Assembly: GCA_963740835.1 (NCBI GenBank)
Contig: CAVUFH010000007.1
Span: forward strand, 682,001-746,000
Source of the DNA: CAVUFH01 sp963740835
GTDB lineage: Bacteria; Actinomycetota; Acidimicrobiia; IMCC26256; PALSA-610
Length of the DNA: 64,000 bases
Direction: 5' to 3'
Below the pieces are notes generated by a model. It was not told the origin of the DNA and ran no database searches. It saw only the letters and a program-made list of their open reading frames with translations. Position numbers and translations under genes: made by a program. This document shows, piece after piece, positions 8,181-21,018 of this stretch; positions within the stretch are counted from its first letter, which is position 1; every line of letters starts with the position of its first letter.

Positions 8181-9286
8181 CACTTTGGCGCCGACTCGAC
8201 GTTCGTCTGTTCGCCTCGTACGCGCTGGTCGCGCTTGTCGTCTTCGCGGCGCTCGCTGTGACCGTCCGCATCGTCGCGCCGGCGCGCTTCGATGACGACA
8301 TCAAGACGATCGCCGGGTCCGAGGGCGACGAGCGCGAGTCACACACCGTGCTCGTCGATTCACTCAACTCCTCGCTGTGGATCGCGCTGGCCGCGAGCCT
8401 CGGCGCGGCGGCCATTGTGTCGTCGCTCGTCGCCCGCAGAATCGTCCGTCCCGTGCGCGAGGTGCGCGACGCGACACGCCGGTTGGCGAACGGGCACTAC
8501 GACGAACGGGTCACCGAACCGGCCGAGCTCGAGCTCGCAGAGCTCGCGCACGACGTCAATCGGTTGGCCGTCGAGCTCGAGACGACGGAGCGGCGCCGGG
8601 CCCGGCTGGTGTCGGAGGTGGCGCACGAGATGCGCACGCCGCTGACGACGATCGAGGGCTACGTCGAAGGGATGCTCGATGGCGTGTTCGAGCCGAGCGA
8701 AGAAGTGCTCGTCGCAGTCGGAGAAGAGGCATCCCGGTTACAGCGGCTCGCCTCGGACCTCACCGAGCTCTCTCGCTCCGAGGAAGGCGCGACGGTGCTC
8801 CACCTGCGGGTCGTCGACCTGGAGACCCTCGTCACAACCACCACCGACCGGTTGCGCCCCCAGTTCAACGAGAAGGGCGTGACGCTCGTGGTGCACAGCG
8901 GACCACCGCTTCTCGTTGATGTCGATCCGGACCGCATCGCCCAGGTTCTCACCAACCTCCTCGGAAACGCGTTGACGTACACGTCCACCGGTGGCCGCGT
9001 CGAGGTGCGGGCGAGCCGCGACCACGGCCGCGCCGCGCTCGCGGTCAGCGACACGGGCGTCGGGCTCTCGGCCGACGACCTCGAACTCGTGTTCGATCGG
9101 TTCTACCGCGTACCGGGCGCGACGCGCGCGACGGGCGGCAGCGGCATCGGGCTCACCATCGCCCGGGGAATCGCACGCGCGCACCACGGCGACATCGACG
9201 CCGCTTCCCCGGGAGTCGGCGCCGGTTCCGTCTTCACCCTCGCGCTCCCGATGGCCCGCTCGGTCGAGCCCGGCGTCGACGCGTGA
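8177..9286 (+). CDS. Sensor histidine kinase
   Basis: 369 residues. Two membrane segments (about 11-35 and 66-86) flank a short external loop of about 30 residues, too small for a classic sensor domain. A HAMP linker follows. The phospho-acceptor is H150 in EVAHEMRTPLTT. The ATPase domain has N box NLLGNALTYT, G1 VSDTGVGLS and G2 GGSGIGLTI. It is the partner of the response regulator (GTGA overlap). The stimulus is unknown but may be redox or envelope state, given the neighbours. Confidence 0.92.
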   Translation: MTLWRRLDVRLFASYALVALVVFAALAVTVRIVAPARFDDDIKTIAGSEGDERESHTVLVDSLNSSLWIALAASLGAAAIVSSLVARRIVRPVREVRDATRRLANGHYDERVTEPAELELAELAHDVNRLAVELETTERRRARLVSEVAHEMRTPLTTIEGYVEGMLDGVFEPSEEVLVAVGEEASRLQRLASDLTELSRSEEGATVLHLRVVDLETLVTTTTDRLRPQFNEKGVTLVVHSGPPLLVDVDPDRIAQVLTNLLGNALTYTSTGGRVEVRASRDHGRAALAVSDTGVGLSADDLELVFDRFYRVPGATRATGGSGIGLTIARGIARAHHGDIDAASPGVGAGSVFTLALPMARSVEPGVDA

Positions 9287-9298
9287 GCTTCGCGGAAC

Positions 9299-9331
9299 CT
9301 TCATCTCACCTTTCGCTCAGGCTTCACGGTC
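9299..9331. promoter_or_regulatory. 11-bp-period boxes upstream of apbE
   Basis: Three consecutive 11-mers, CCTTCATCTCA, CCTTTCGCTCA and GGCTTCACGGT, share a CTTCA-like core. The third holds CTTCACGG, the reverse complement of the CCGTGAAG box before the response-regulator gene. Probably bound by that regulator. Confidence 0.45.
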
Positions 9332-9349
9332 TCTGTGTTGCATGGTGCT

Positions 9350-10297
9350 ATGACCATCGAGGAACGGATCGTCGACGTGATGGGCACCACTGCGCACGTC
9401 ATCGTGACCGACGGCGCGCTGGGACTCGCAGACCGCGCCGTCGCGCGGCTCGAGGACCTCGAGGCTCGCTGGAGCCGCTTTCGGTCCGATAGCGAGATCA
9501 GTCGCCTCAATGAGCGGCCGGGCGTCCCCGTAGTCGTCTCGGCCGACACCTACCGCCTCATCGAACGCGCGCTCGACGGGTGGCGGCTCACTGCGGGCCG
9601 GTTCGACCCGACGCTGCTCCGTGAGCTGCGTGCCGCGGGGTACGACCGGTCCTTTGAGCTGCTGTCGAGCGATGTTCAGGGCGGAGCGCCATCGTCCGGA
9701 CCGACTGCGCCATTGGCACCTCTGTTGTTGACCCGCTCGGACGCCGAGCAAATCCGACTCGACCCCATGGTCGGTACGGTCTGGCTGGGCCCGGGAGTCG
9801 AGATCGACCCGGGCGGTATCGGCAAAGGCCTCGCCGCGGATCTCGTCGTGGACCTCGTGCTCGCCGAGGGCGCGCGGGGCGCCTTGGTGAACGTGGGCGG
9901 TGACCTGCGGGCCGAGGGCGCGGCTCCGGAAGGCGACGGGTGGGTCGCCGCGATCGCCGACCCGACCGATGCCGAGCGGGTTGTCCGTACCGTCGCGATC
10001 GACGCCGGAGCGGTGGCCTCGACGTGGCGCACGAAACGCGCTTGGACCGCGCCGGACGGAACGCCGCGACACCATCTCATCGACCCGGCGACCGGACTCC
10101 CGGCGGCGAGCGGACTCTCGGGCGTCACGGTCATCACTGGGCAGGCGTGGCATGCCGAGGTGCTCGCCAAAGCTGCGTTCCTCGCGGGTCCGGTCGAGGG
10201 CGCGGCACTGCTCGCGTCCCACAACGCGGCCGGTCTGCTCATCGCCGACGACGGACGTGTCCACGAATCGAGCGACTGGGCCCGGTTCACCGCGTGA
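9350..10297 (+). CDS. apbE: FAD:protein FMN transferase ApbE
   Basis: 315 residues. ApbE motifs are present: RWSRFRSDSEISRLN near the N-terminus, DPGGIGKGLAAD around 154-165, GALVNVGGDLRAEG around 180 and HHLIDPATGLP around 241-251. The enzyme attaches FMN from FAD to Thr or Ser of exported proteins, which then carry electrons in respiration or metal reduction. No signal peptide is evident. Co-location with the ferric-reductase-like protein fits a flavin-based electron-transfer module, but the flavinylated substrate is not found in this window. ATG 9350 was chosen; 9335 is an alternative. Confidence 0.9.
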   Translation: MTIEERIVDVMGTTAHVIVTDGALGLADRAVARLEDLEARWSRFRSDSEISRLNERPGVPVVVSADTYRLIERALDGWRLTAGRFDPTLLRELRAAGYDRSFELLSSDVQGGAPSSGPTAPLAPLLLTRSDAEQIRLDPMVGTVWLGPGVEIDPGGIGKGLAADLVVDLVLAEGARGALVNVGGDLRAEGAAPEGDGWVAAIADPTDAERVVRTVAIDAGAVASTWRTKRAWTAPDGTPRHHLIDPATGLPAASGLSGVTVITGQAWHAEVLAKAAFLAGPVEGAALLASHNAAGLLIADDGRVHESSDWARFTA

Positions 10298-10412
10298 CCG
10301 GCATGCGCGGGAACGATGGGCGGCGATAGGAGCCTCGGCGCACAGGGCACCACCTACGAAGAAGTGGTGCACGCGACGATGGCCCGTGTTCCATAGCAGG
10401 GCAGATTCGAAA

Positions 10413-10690
10413 CGCCCATCGTCCCCGTTCCGAGCCGTGAAACAGGTGAAGCCCTCGAGATCGGTGAACGCCACCGTGAGGATGTCGAGCGTCCAAGCGC
10501 GGCGAGTGTCGACGGCTACTGCTCGACCGTTCGCTCCAGCACGTCGGTCGGGCCCGCGGTCGTGAAGTGCTCTTCGCCCGGATCCTCGAGCCGCTCCCGA
10601 CGCAGAAGACCGAGCTCGACAGCGCGACACGATCGGGATCGCGTGCGATCAGGTCGGCGATCCGCTCGGCGCCGACGCGGCGGGTGCTTA
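10413..10690 (-). pseudogene. Relic of an adenylate cyclase with N-terminal regulatory domain
   Basis: Broken pieces of one family run along the minus strand. First comes VGAERIADLIARDPDRV. In a shifted frame follows VELGLLRRERLEDPGEEHF, ending at a TAG. In a third frame comes LDILTVAFTDLEGFTCFTA, the metal-binding start of a class III cyclase domain. The order matches Rv1264-like cyclases with an N-terminal regulatory domain. The rest of the catalytic domain is missing. At least two frame changes and the truncation make this a true relic. The stretch 10298-10412 shows nothing recognisable. Confidence 0.7.
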
Positions 10691-10746
10691 CGTCGCGGTG
10701 GGTAGCGTCGGTTCCCGTCCCTCACTCTCCACACTGGGGTGGTCGC

Positions 10747-14390
<3,644 letters not shown>

Positions 14391-14394
<4 letters not shown>

Positions 14395-15425
14395 CCGACC
14401 TCTCGACCCGCTACCTCGGTCTCGACCTGCGTACACCGATCGTCGCGTCGGCATCACCGCTCAACGGCGATCTCGCGTCCGCCAAGCTGGTGGAGGACGC
14501 GGGGGCCTCGGCCATTGTCATGCCGTCGCTCTTCGAAGAGGAGATCGTCCACGAAGAGGTCGAGCTCAGCCGAGCGCTCGAGGCCGGCTCGGACCATTTC
14601 GCCGAAGCCCTCGACTACTTCCCCGATGTGGCGCGCATCGCGACGGCCGGTGACCGATACCTCGCCAAGATCGAAACGCTCAAGGCACAGTCGTCGGTGC
14701 CGGTCATTGCCAGCCTCAACGCCACCAGCGCGGGCGGCTGGATCGAGCACGCGTCGCGCATTGAAGACGCCGGTGCCGACGCCCTCGAGCTCAACCTGTA
14801 CCACGTTGCCGCCGACCCGGCCCGCGACGCCCGGACCATGGAAGCCGCTGACCTCGAAGTGATCCGGTCGGTGGCGAGCGCGTTGTCGATCCCGCTGGCG
14901 GTCAAGCTGAGTCCGTACTACTCGGCCATGGCCCACTTCGCAGCCGAGGCGGTCGACGCTGGGGCCGACGGACTCGTCCTCTTCAATCGCTTCTATCAGC
15001 CCGATCTGGATCTCGACACGCTCGAGGTCGTGAATCGCGTTGAGCTGAGCCAGCCCGGCGAGCTGCGACTGCCGCTGCGATGGATCGCCATCCTCCGCCC
15101 GCAACTCGGCCCCGGCGTCTCGATCGCCGCCACCTCTGGTGTCCACGCCGGCGCTGACGTCGTCAAAGCGCTCATGGTCGGTGCGGACGTCGCGATGATG
15201 ACCTCGGCGTTGCTGCGCCACGGCGTCGACCACCTCCGAGCCGTCGAGACCGAGCTGATCGCGTGGATGAACGACCACGACTACGGGTCGGTCACCCAGC
15301 TACGCGGCAGCGCCACCCAGGCGACCTCCGGCGACCCGTCGGCGTTCGAGCGCGCCAACTACATCCAGACGCTCCATTCCTGGAGCGCCCCGCACGAGCT
15401 CACCGACGCCTCGCCTTCGACCTGA
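14391..15425 (+). CDS. Dihydroorotate dehydrogenase-like protein
   Basis: 344 residues with the FMN TIM-barrel pattern of class 1 dihydroorotate dehydrogenase and PreA. The start is TRYLGLDLRTPIVASASPL, then ALELNLYHVAADP, AVKLSPYYS, DGLVLFNRFYQPD and ATSGVHAGADVVKALMVGA. This group is typically encoded next to pyruvate:ferredoxin oxidoreductase, as here (ATGA overlap). It may exchange electrons with ferredoxin rather than make pyrimidines. The true substrate is not known from sequence. Confidence 0.85.
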
Positions 15426-15482
15426 CCCCGACTCGGCCGCCGCCGTCTCGTGCACGGCGCGTTCAACACTGACCGGCAACAC

Positions 15483-15497
15483 GGACCGGCCCGGTCC
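15483..15497. terminator. Short hairpin between convergent genes
   Basis: GGACCG and CGGTCC form a 6-bp stem with a 3-nt loop, about 60 bp after the plus-strand operon and about 70 bp after the convergent minus-strand operon. Weak; no T-tract. Confidence 0.3.
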
Positions 15498-15564
15498 TCG
15501 ACAGGTGAACCGCCCACCATCGGATGCGGCGCTCACGCTCGCGCACTCGCGGTCGAAACAAGTA

Positions 15565-16713
15565 TCAGGCGGTGCGCAGGACCTCGCGCAGCTTCAGCCG
15601 ACGGCCAGTACGCACGATCGCGCGCTGGTAGACGACGCCGCCGACCTGCACCGCGGCGACGACCGCGGCGATCAGGAACAGCAGCGAGAGCGCCATCTCC
15701 GGCGGCGAGGACGCGCCGACCGCGATGCGGGCCGGTTCGACGACCGGCGAGCAGAACGGGACGTACGCGAGGACCTTGGCGAGGCCGCTCTCGGGCGCGC
15801 TCTGCGCCACGATCAGCGAGCCGATGAGCGCCGCCATGAGCGGACCCATCGCCGAGCCCGCTTGCTCCTGCCGCTCCACCAGCGCCGCCAGCGACCCCGA
15901 CACGACGAGGTAGAACGCGAGGCCGAGCGCGAACCACGCCGCGCCGGAAACGAGCGCGCCGCCGATCCCGTTCGGCATGTCGCCGCCGAGCAGCAGCCGC
16001 ACGACCACGGGGATCAGCCCGAACAGGAGCGTCGCGATGCCCATCACCCCGACCCCGATCACCTTGCCGAACAGCAGCGGGCGGGGCGGCACGATCGCGA
16101 GGAGCACCTCGCTGATGCGGTTGGCCTTCTCGATCGCGACACCGTTCGCAACCGAGATCGTGAGCGTCAACAGCAGGATGTACAACAGCGTCGCCGCGAT
16201 CACGGCTGCGGCACGGCGGGCACCGGCGTCGGCGTCGAGGCCGACCACGTGCGCAGGTGGGACGGCGAGCGTCTCCTGCACCTGCTGTGGCGTGAGCCCG
16301 GCCTCCCCCAGTCGTCCCCGCACCTCTGCGCCCGCCATCGCCTGCTGCGCGGCCGCGACCAAGCCGTCGTGCTCACCGGACTTGACGATGATCTGCGGGT
16401 CGGCCCCGCCGAGGACCGCGATGTCGGCGTTGCCGTCGTCCACCCGCGTGCGCGCCGCGTCACGATCGGGCGCGGTGAAGAACTCGACCTTCGTGCTGCC
16501 GGAGGAACGCGCCTGGCGCAGTGCGTCCTGGAAACCGGCCGGAGCAGCGACGACTGCGACCGTATCGATGCCGCCGCTCGAGTGGATGAGCGACGGGATG
16601 ATGACCGCAGCGAGGGCGCCGATGAAGAGCACCGCGTTGATGATCCAAAACGTCTTGTGCCGGACTGTCTCCTTCATCTCGCGCGTTGCGGTGAGCGCGA
16701 GTGGGCTGGTCAC
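15565..16713 (-). CDS. ABC-2 type permease (NatB-like)
   Basis: 382 residues. The N-terminal span is followed by an external domain of about 150 residues, then at least five spans in the C-terminal half. It belongs to the ABC-2/NatB-like exporter permeases. The C-terminus TGRRLKLREVLRTA is duplicated as a relic at 3126-3218. The gene starts inside the end of the ATPase gene (ATGA overlap), so the two form one exporter. The substrate (sodium, drug or lipid) cannot be told. Confidence 0.85.
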   Translation of the reverse strand: MTSPLALTATREMKETVRHKTFWIINAVLFIGALAAVIIPSLIHSSGGIDTVAVVAAPAGFQDALRQARSSGSTKVEFFTAPDRDAARTRVDDGNADIAVLGGADPQIIVKSGEHDGLVAAAQQAMAGAEVRGRLGEAGLTPQQVQETLAVPPAHVVGLDADAGARRAAAVIAATLLYILLLTLTISVANGVAIEKANRISEVLLAIVPPRPLLFGKVIGVGVMGIATLLFGLIPVVVRLLLGGDMPNGIGGALVSGAAWFALGLAFYLVVSGSLAALVERQEQAGSAMGPLMAALIGSLIVAQSAPESGLAKVLAYVPFCSPVVEPARIAVGASSPPEMALSLLFLIAAVVAAVQVGGVVYQRAIVRTGRRLKLREVLRTA

Positions 16714-17657
16714 GCGCTCCGCCGTTCGCGCGGCCGGTCCTCGTCCTGCTCGAAGGCGGCAATTTCCTCACCGGCGGCGGCGAGGAACAGCTCGGAGAGC
16801 GCCGGCGACTCGACTCCGAAGTCGGTGACCTGCGCGTGCGCACGGATCGCGTCGAGCACTGTTGCCGCGTCGGTGCCCGGTTGCAGTCGCACACGCGAGC
16901 CCGAGGCGTCGGTGCGGACGACTTCGGCGCCCATGCCCGAGACCCGGTTCGGATCGACCTTCACGTCGACCCGCAGGTAGCGGTCGGGGCTGTCGCGCTT
17001 CAGCTCGCGCACGTCGCCCCGCAACACGACCCGGCCACGGTGGATGAGCGTGATCGTGTCGCAGAGGTCCTCGACGAGGTCGAGTTGGTGGCTCGAGAAC
17101 AGCAGGTTGCGACCGGCCGCCACGTGCTCGCGCACGACATCCGAGAGGAACTCGATCGCGACGGGATCGAGGCCCGCGAACGGTTCGTCGAGCACGAGCA
17201 GCGCGGGCTCGTGCACCATCGCGGCTGCGAGCTGCACGCGTTGCGCCATCCCGCCGGAAAGATCCTTCACGTCGTCGCGACCGCGGTCGCCGAGGCCGAG
17301 CTGCTCGAGCAGCCGCTGCGCACGTGCCCGACCGGTCGCCTTGCCGAGGCCGTGCAGACGCGCGATCCACGTCAAGAGATCGAGCACGCGCATGTCGGGA
17401 TAGAGGCCGCGCTCCTGCGGCATGTAGCCCCACGATCGCCGATCGGCCACGGTTGCGGGCCGGCCGTTCCACGTCACCGTGCCCGCGTCCGGGACGATGA
17501 CACCGAACAGGATCCGCATGAGTGTCGTCTTGCCCGCGCCGTTCGGCCCCAGCAGGCCGATCACCCGTCCCGGCGGGACCTCGAGGTCGACACCGTCGAG
17601 GACGACCCGGTCGCCGAACCGCTGGCGGATCCCGGAGGCGCACAGGGTCGGAGGCAT
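16710..17657 (-). CDS. ABC transporter ATPase (NatA-like)
   Basis: 315 residues from ATG 17657; an upstream start at 17720 is less likely. Walker A is GLLGPNGAGKTT, the signature is LSGGMAQRVQLA and Walker B is LLVLDEPFAGLD, followed by the H-loop in LLFSSHQLDLVEDL. The C-terminal 90 residues resemble the regulatory tail of NatA/DrrA-type ATPases. It powers the permease encoded immediately downstream. Confidence 0.92.
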   Translation of the reverse strand: MPPTLCASGIRQRFGDRVVLDGVDLEVPPGRVIGLLGPNGAGKTTLMRILFGVIVPDAGTVTWNGRPATVADRRSWGYMPQERGLYPDMRVLDLLTWIARLHGLGKATGRARAQRLLEQLGLGDRGRDDVKDLSGGMAQRVQLAAAMVHEPALLVLDEPFAGLDPVAIEFLSDVVREHVAAGRNLLFSSHQLDLVEDLCDTITLIHRGRVVLRGDVRELKRDSPDRYLRVDVKVDPNRVSGMGAEVVRTDASGSRVRLQPGTDAATVLDAIRAHAQVTDFGVESPALSELFLAAAGEEIAAFEQDEDRPRERRSA

Positions 17658-17772
17658 CCGGAGATCGGTACCCACACCGAGCGGCTCGTAGTCACGCGCG
17701 GGACGCCGTGCGCGGCACACCCAACTTCGGCGACGCGCCCGTCTCGACGGAGTGTGGCGTTACGGTCGCCCG

Positions 17773-18969
17773 ATGGCGCGAGAACCCGACGAGGTCGTGC
17801 GCAATCCGCACCGCCGACGCGGACCAGTCGGGTTGGCGGCGACGCGTGCACCGCTCGGATTCCACCGCCGCCTCCCCGATTACGCACCAACGCCGCTCGT
17901 GGATGAGCCGGAGCTCGCGGCTGCGCTCGGGGTCGGCCAGGTGCTGGTCAAGGTCGAGTCGAGCCGGTTCGGGCTGCCCGCGTTCAAGATGCTCGGTGCA
18001 TCCTGGGCGACGTACCAAGTGCTCATCGCGCGTCTCGGTCGCGAGCCCGCGTGGACGACCATCTCCGAGCTCGCGCAGCAATTCGCGCCGCTCCGACCAC
18101 TCACGCTGCTCGCCGCCACCGACGGCAACCACGGCCGCGCGGTCGCGGCGATGGCGCGCCTCCTCGGCTTCGATGCGCGCATCTTCGTGCCCGGCGACAT
18201 GGTCGCGGCACGCGTCGCGGGAATCGAGAGCGAGGGCGCGGTGGTCGAGGTCGTCGAGGGCGCGTACGACGAGGCGGTGGCGCGCGCGGCGGCCGCGGCC
18301 GGTGATCGTCACCTCGTGATCTCCGATACCGCTTGGCCCGGTTACACCGAGCCGCCGCGGCGTGTGATGGAGGGCTACTCGACGATCTTCTTCGAGGTCG
18401 AGGACGCGCTCACCGGCGCCGGCGTTGCGCCGCCGACCGTCGTGTTCACGCCGGCCGGCGTCGGCGCGCTCGCGGCCGCGACCGTTGCGTACGTGCGGGG
18501 GTCGGCGCGGCCGGGCACTGTCGTGTCCGTCGAGCCGGCCGATGCAGCGTGCGTCTTCCACTCCTGTGTCGCGGGCGCACCGACGCCCGCGCCCGGCCCG
18601 CACACCTCGATGATGGTCGGGCTGAACTGCGGCAACGTCTCGCCAGTTGCGTGGCCGGTGCTCGCGCGCGGCCTCGACTGGTGCGCCGCGGTCTCGGACG
18701 CGCGCGCAGTCGACGCGCTCCTCATGCTCGCGGACTGTGGAATCGCGAGCGGCGAGACCGGTGCTGCGTCGCTCGCGGGTGCGCTCGCAGTCGCTGAGCA
18801 CCGCGATCGCGCCGAGGTCGGGCTCGACGCCGATGCGACGGTGCTGATCCTCTGCACCGAGGGTGTCACCGATCCGATCAACTACGAAACGGTCGTCGGC
18901 CGCGCGCCCGAGTCGGTCGGGCCGATCGACGTGGCCCGGCTCGTCGACGCGCCGGGCGGCGAGACCTGA
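17773..18969 (+). CDS. Diaminopropionate ammonia-lyase-like PLP enzyme
   Basis: 398 residues from ATG 17773. Fold-type II PLP enzyme with the PLP lysine K72 in RFGLPAFKMLGASWA, very close to the DpaL/YgeX pattern. The substrate loop ATDGNHGRAVAAMA and the residues ISDTAWPGY and NCGNVSP are also typical. DpaL degrades 2,3-diaminopropionate to pyruvate and ammonia. PLP binding is clear; the exact substrate is inferred from the family. It is divergent from the ABC exporter and convergent with the next regulator. Confidence 0.85.
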   Translation: MAREPDEVVRNPHRRRGPVGLAATRAPLGFHRRLPDYAPTPLVDEPELAAALGVGQVLVKVESSRFGLPAFKMLGASWATYQVLIARLGREPAWTTISELAQQFAPLRPLTLLAATDGNHGRAVAAMARLLGFDARIFVPGDMVAARVAGIESEGAVVEVVEGAYDEAVARAAAAAGDRHLVISDTAWPGYTEPPRRVMEGYSTIFFEVEDALTGAGVAPPTVVFTPAGVGALAAATVAYVRGSARPGTVVSVEPADAACVFHSCVAGAPTPAPGPHTSMMVGLNCGNVSPVAWPVLARGLDWCAAVSDARAVDALLMLADCGIASGETGAASLAGALAVAEHRDRAEVGLDADATVLILCTEGVTDPINYETVVGRAPESVGPIDVARLVDAPGGET

Positions 18970-18972
18970 CCG

Positions 18973-19768
18973 TCAGCCGTACTTGGCGAACAGCACCTTC
19001 GCGGTCGCGGCGTCCGCGGGAAGGAACGCTTCGATGGCGAGCTCCGCGAGCGTGACATCGAGGGCAGTTCCGAACGTCGCGATCGTGGTGATGAACCGAA
19101 GCTCGCCTTCCGCGGCGCGCAGCCGCAGCGGGATCGCGATCGCGCCGGGCGACTCGGTCGGCGGCGGTGGCGGTGCACCCTGTTCGGTCGCGTAGGCCGA
19201 AGAGCTCCTCCTCGAGCGCGCGCAACTCCTCGTCACCCGTCACCGCGATCTGCCGGCGCAACCCGCCGATGATGTGCTCGGACCACTCCGACAAGTTGAC
19301 GATGCGCGGCCCGAGCCCTTCGGGATGCAGGCTGGCGCGCAGCACGTTGCACGGCGGCTCGAGCAGATCCGGCTTCACGCCGTCGGTCAGCAGCGCGGCC
19401 GCGTTGTTCGCCGCGACGAGCTCCCAGCGCCGGTCCACGAGGATCGCGGGGAACGGCTCGTGACCTTCGAGCACACGCTCGATCGCGGCGCGCACCGTCT
19501 GCATCTCCGGCGCGTCGAGGTCGGTCGCGTGGTACGTCGGCGCGAAGCCGGCCGCGATCAGGAGCGCGTTGCGCGCCCGCAGCGGCACGTCCAGGTGCTC
19601 GGCGAGGTGCAGCACCATCTCCCGGCTCGGCCGCGACCGGCCGGTCTCGACGAAGCTCAGGTGGCGGGCCGAGATCCCGGCGTCGGATGCCAGGTCGAGC
19701 TGGCTGCGCCGGCGCCGGGTGCGCCAGTCCCGGAGCAGCGTGCCGACCGGCGCGGAGTGGTCCGTCAT
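18973..19768 (-). CDS. XRE regulator with MmyB-like domain, frameshifted
   Basis: From ATG 19768: an XRE domain (DLASDAGISARHLSFVETG) and then the MmyB-like ligand domain (PFPAILVDRRWELVAANN). The first frame drifts off near 19200, after RALEEELFGL. The neighbouring frame resumes the family with AYATEQG and ends LPADAATAKVLFAKYG at 18973. Together they give about 265 residues, normal for this group. A single indel, perhaps sequencing error, separates them. MmyB-type proteins are thought to sense fatty acids and control metabolic genes. It is divergent from the thioesterase, with a palindrome between them. Confidence 0.8.
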
Positions 19769-19802
19769 CCGCGTCACGGTACCGACGCCTCGTGCACCCG
19801 AA

Positions 19803-19823
19803 CCATTACCTCCGAGGGAATGG
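19803..19823. promoter_or_regulatory. 21-bp palindrome, probable MmyB-type operator
   Basis: CCATTACCTC and GAGGGAATGG are inverted around a central base with one mismatched pair. The site lies 35 bp from both divergent starts (XRE gene at 19768, thioesterase at 19858), an ideal place for the XRE protein to repress both. Confidence 0.5.
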
Positions 19824-19857
19824 ACCCGCCGCCTGGGAGACGAGGACACTCCGACGT

Positions 19858-20259
19858 GTGAATCCCTCTGCGGACCTCGTCGCGCTCGTCGCGAGCATGC
19901 CGTTTGCCGTGGCCACCGGCGTCGAGATCGATGCCGCGACCGCCGGCGCGGTCCGAGGTCGTCTCGGTTGGGCACCCGAGCGCTGCACGACCGCGGGCTT
20001 GTTGCACGGCGGTGCGGTCATGACGTTGGCCGACAGCGTCGGCGCGGTGTGCGCGTTCCTCAACCTGCCGGAAGGCGCGTCGACGTCGACGATCGAGTCG
20101 AAGACGAACTTCTTCCGCGGCGTGCGCGAAGGCGAGATCGTCGCGACCGCGCAACCGCTGCACGTCGGCCGCACGACCATCGTCGTGCAGACCGACGTGC
20201 GCACCTGGGACGACAAACGCGTCGCGCTCGTCACCCAGACCCAAGCCGTCATCCGCTGA
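19858..20259 (+). CDS. PaaI-family hotdog thioesterase
   Basis: 133 residues from GTG 19858. Hotdog-fold thioesterase with the core GLLHGGAVMTLADSVGAV; HGG and the acidic D fit the PaaI group. Then comes TIESKTNFFRGVREGEIVAT and a C-terminal strand RVALVTQTQAVI. It would release CoA from aromatic or acyl-CoA esters. It is divergent from the MmyB-like regulator and probably controlled by it. The next gene begins 17 bp downstream. Confidence 0.85.
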   Translation: MNPSADLVALVASMPFAVATGVEIDAATAGAVRGRLGWAPERCTTAGLLHGGAVMTLADSVGAVCAFLNLPEGASTSTIESKTNFFRGVREGEIVATAQPLHVGRTTIVVQTDVRTWDDKRVALVTQTQAVIR

Positions 20260-20276
20260 GGAACAGGAGCCTCCCG

Positions 20277-20940
20277 ATGCCCACCATTTCGCAACTCGAC
20301 CGCACGACCGTCGGCAACGGCGCGATCGCCGAATACGAAGCGTTCGCCGAGCTCGTCGCCGCGCTCGACGACGGGCAATGGCACGCGCCGACGCGCTGCG
20401 ACGGCTTCCAGGTGCGCGACGTCGCCGGACACGTGATCGGTCTCGCCGAAGACGTCGCCAAAGGTGTGCCCGGGAACCGAACCGCGGAGGAAGAGGCCGC
20501 GACGGTGCGTGACGACACGCCCGCGCAAGCCGCAGCCCGGTTGCGCGCCGCGGTAGGCAGCTTGCGCGACCTCCTCGCTGTGCTCGATGACGACGCGTGG
20601 AACGGACCCAGCCCGGTCCCCGAGTTGAGACTGGGCGACGGCGTGCTCACGCTGTGGTACGACACGTACGTGCACGCCGACGACGTTCGCCACGCGATCG
20701 GCGTACCGTCTGACCGCGGCGCCGGACTCGGCGCGAGCGTCGCCTATCTCGCGCGCGAGCTCACGGCGCGCGGTTGGGGTCCGGCAACGCTGACCCTGGA
20801 CGACCTACCCGCGCAGACCATCGGCTCGGGCGGACCGACCGTCGCCGGCGACCCGCTCGAGTTCGTCCTCGTCGCCACCGGCCGGCGAGATCCCGAGCGC
20901 GCTCGGCCTCGACGGAACCGTGAACATCTACGCCGCCTGA
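20277..20940 (+). CDS. TIGR03083/DinB-like protein, 3' frameshift
   Basis: Family of actinobacterial maleylpyruvate-isomerase-like (mycothiol-dependent, DinB-fold) proteins. RCDGFQVRDVAGHVIGLAED holds one metal-type His (H of GHV). YDTYVHADDVRHAIG holds the others. After EFVLVATGRRDP the frame diverges, whereas the adjacent frame gives ALGLDGTVNIYAA and stops at 20940, a normal family end. An indel near 20893-20902 explains this. Without correction the frame runs to 21011 and overlaps nothing useful. It follows the thioesterase on the same strand, with AGGAACAGGAG before ATG 20277. Confidence 0.75.
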
Positions 20941-21018
20941 AGCACCGCATCGGCGCCCGCGCGGAACTTTGTGGGCGAGCACCCGTCGGAAACCGCGGTG
21001 GCGAGCGATGATCGAGGG

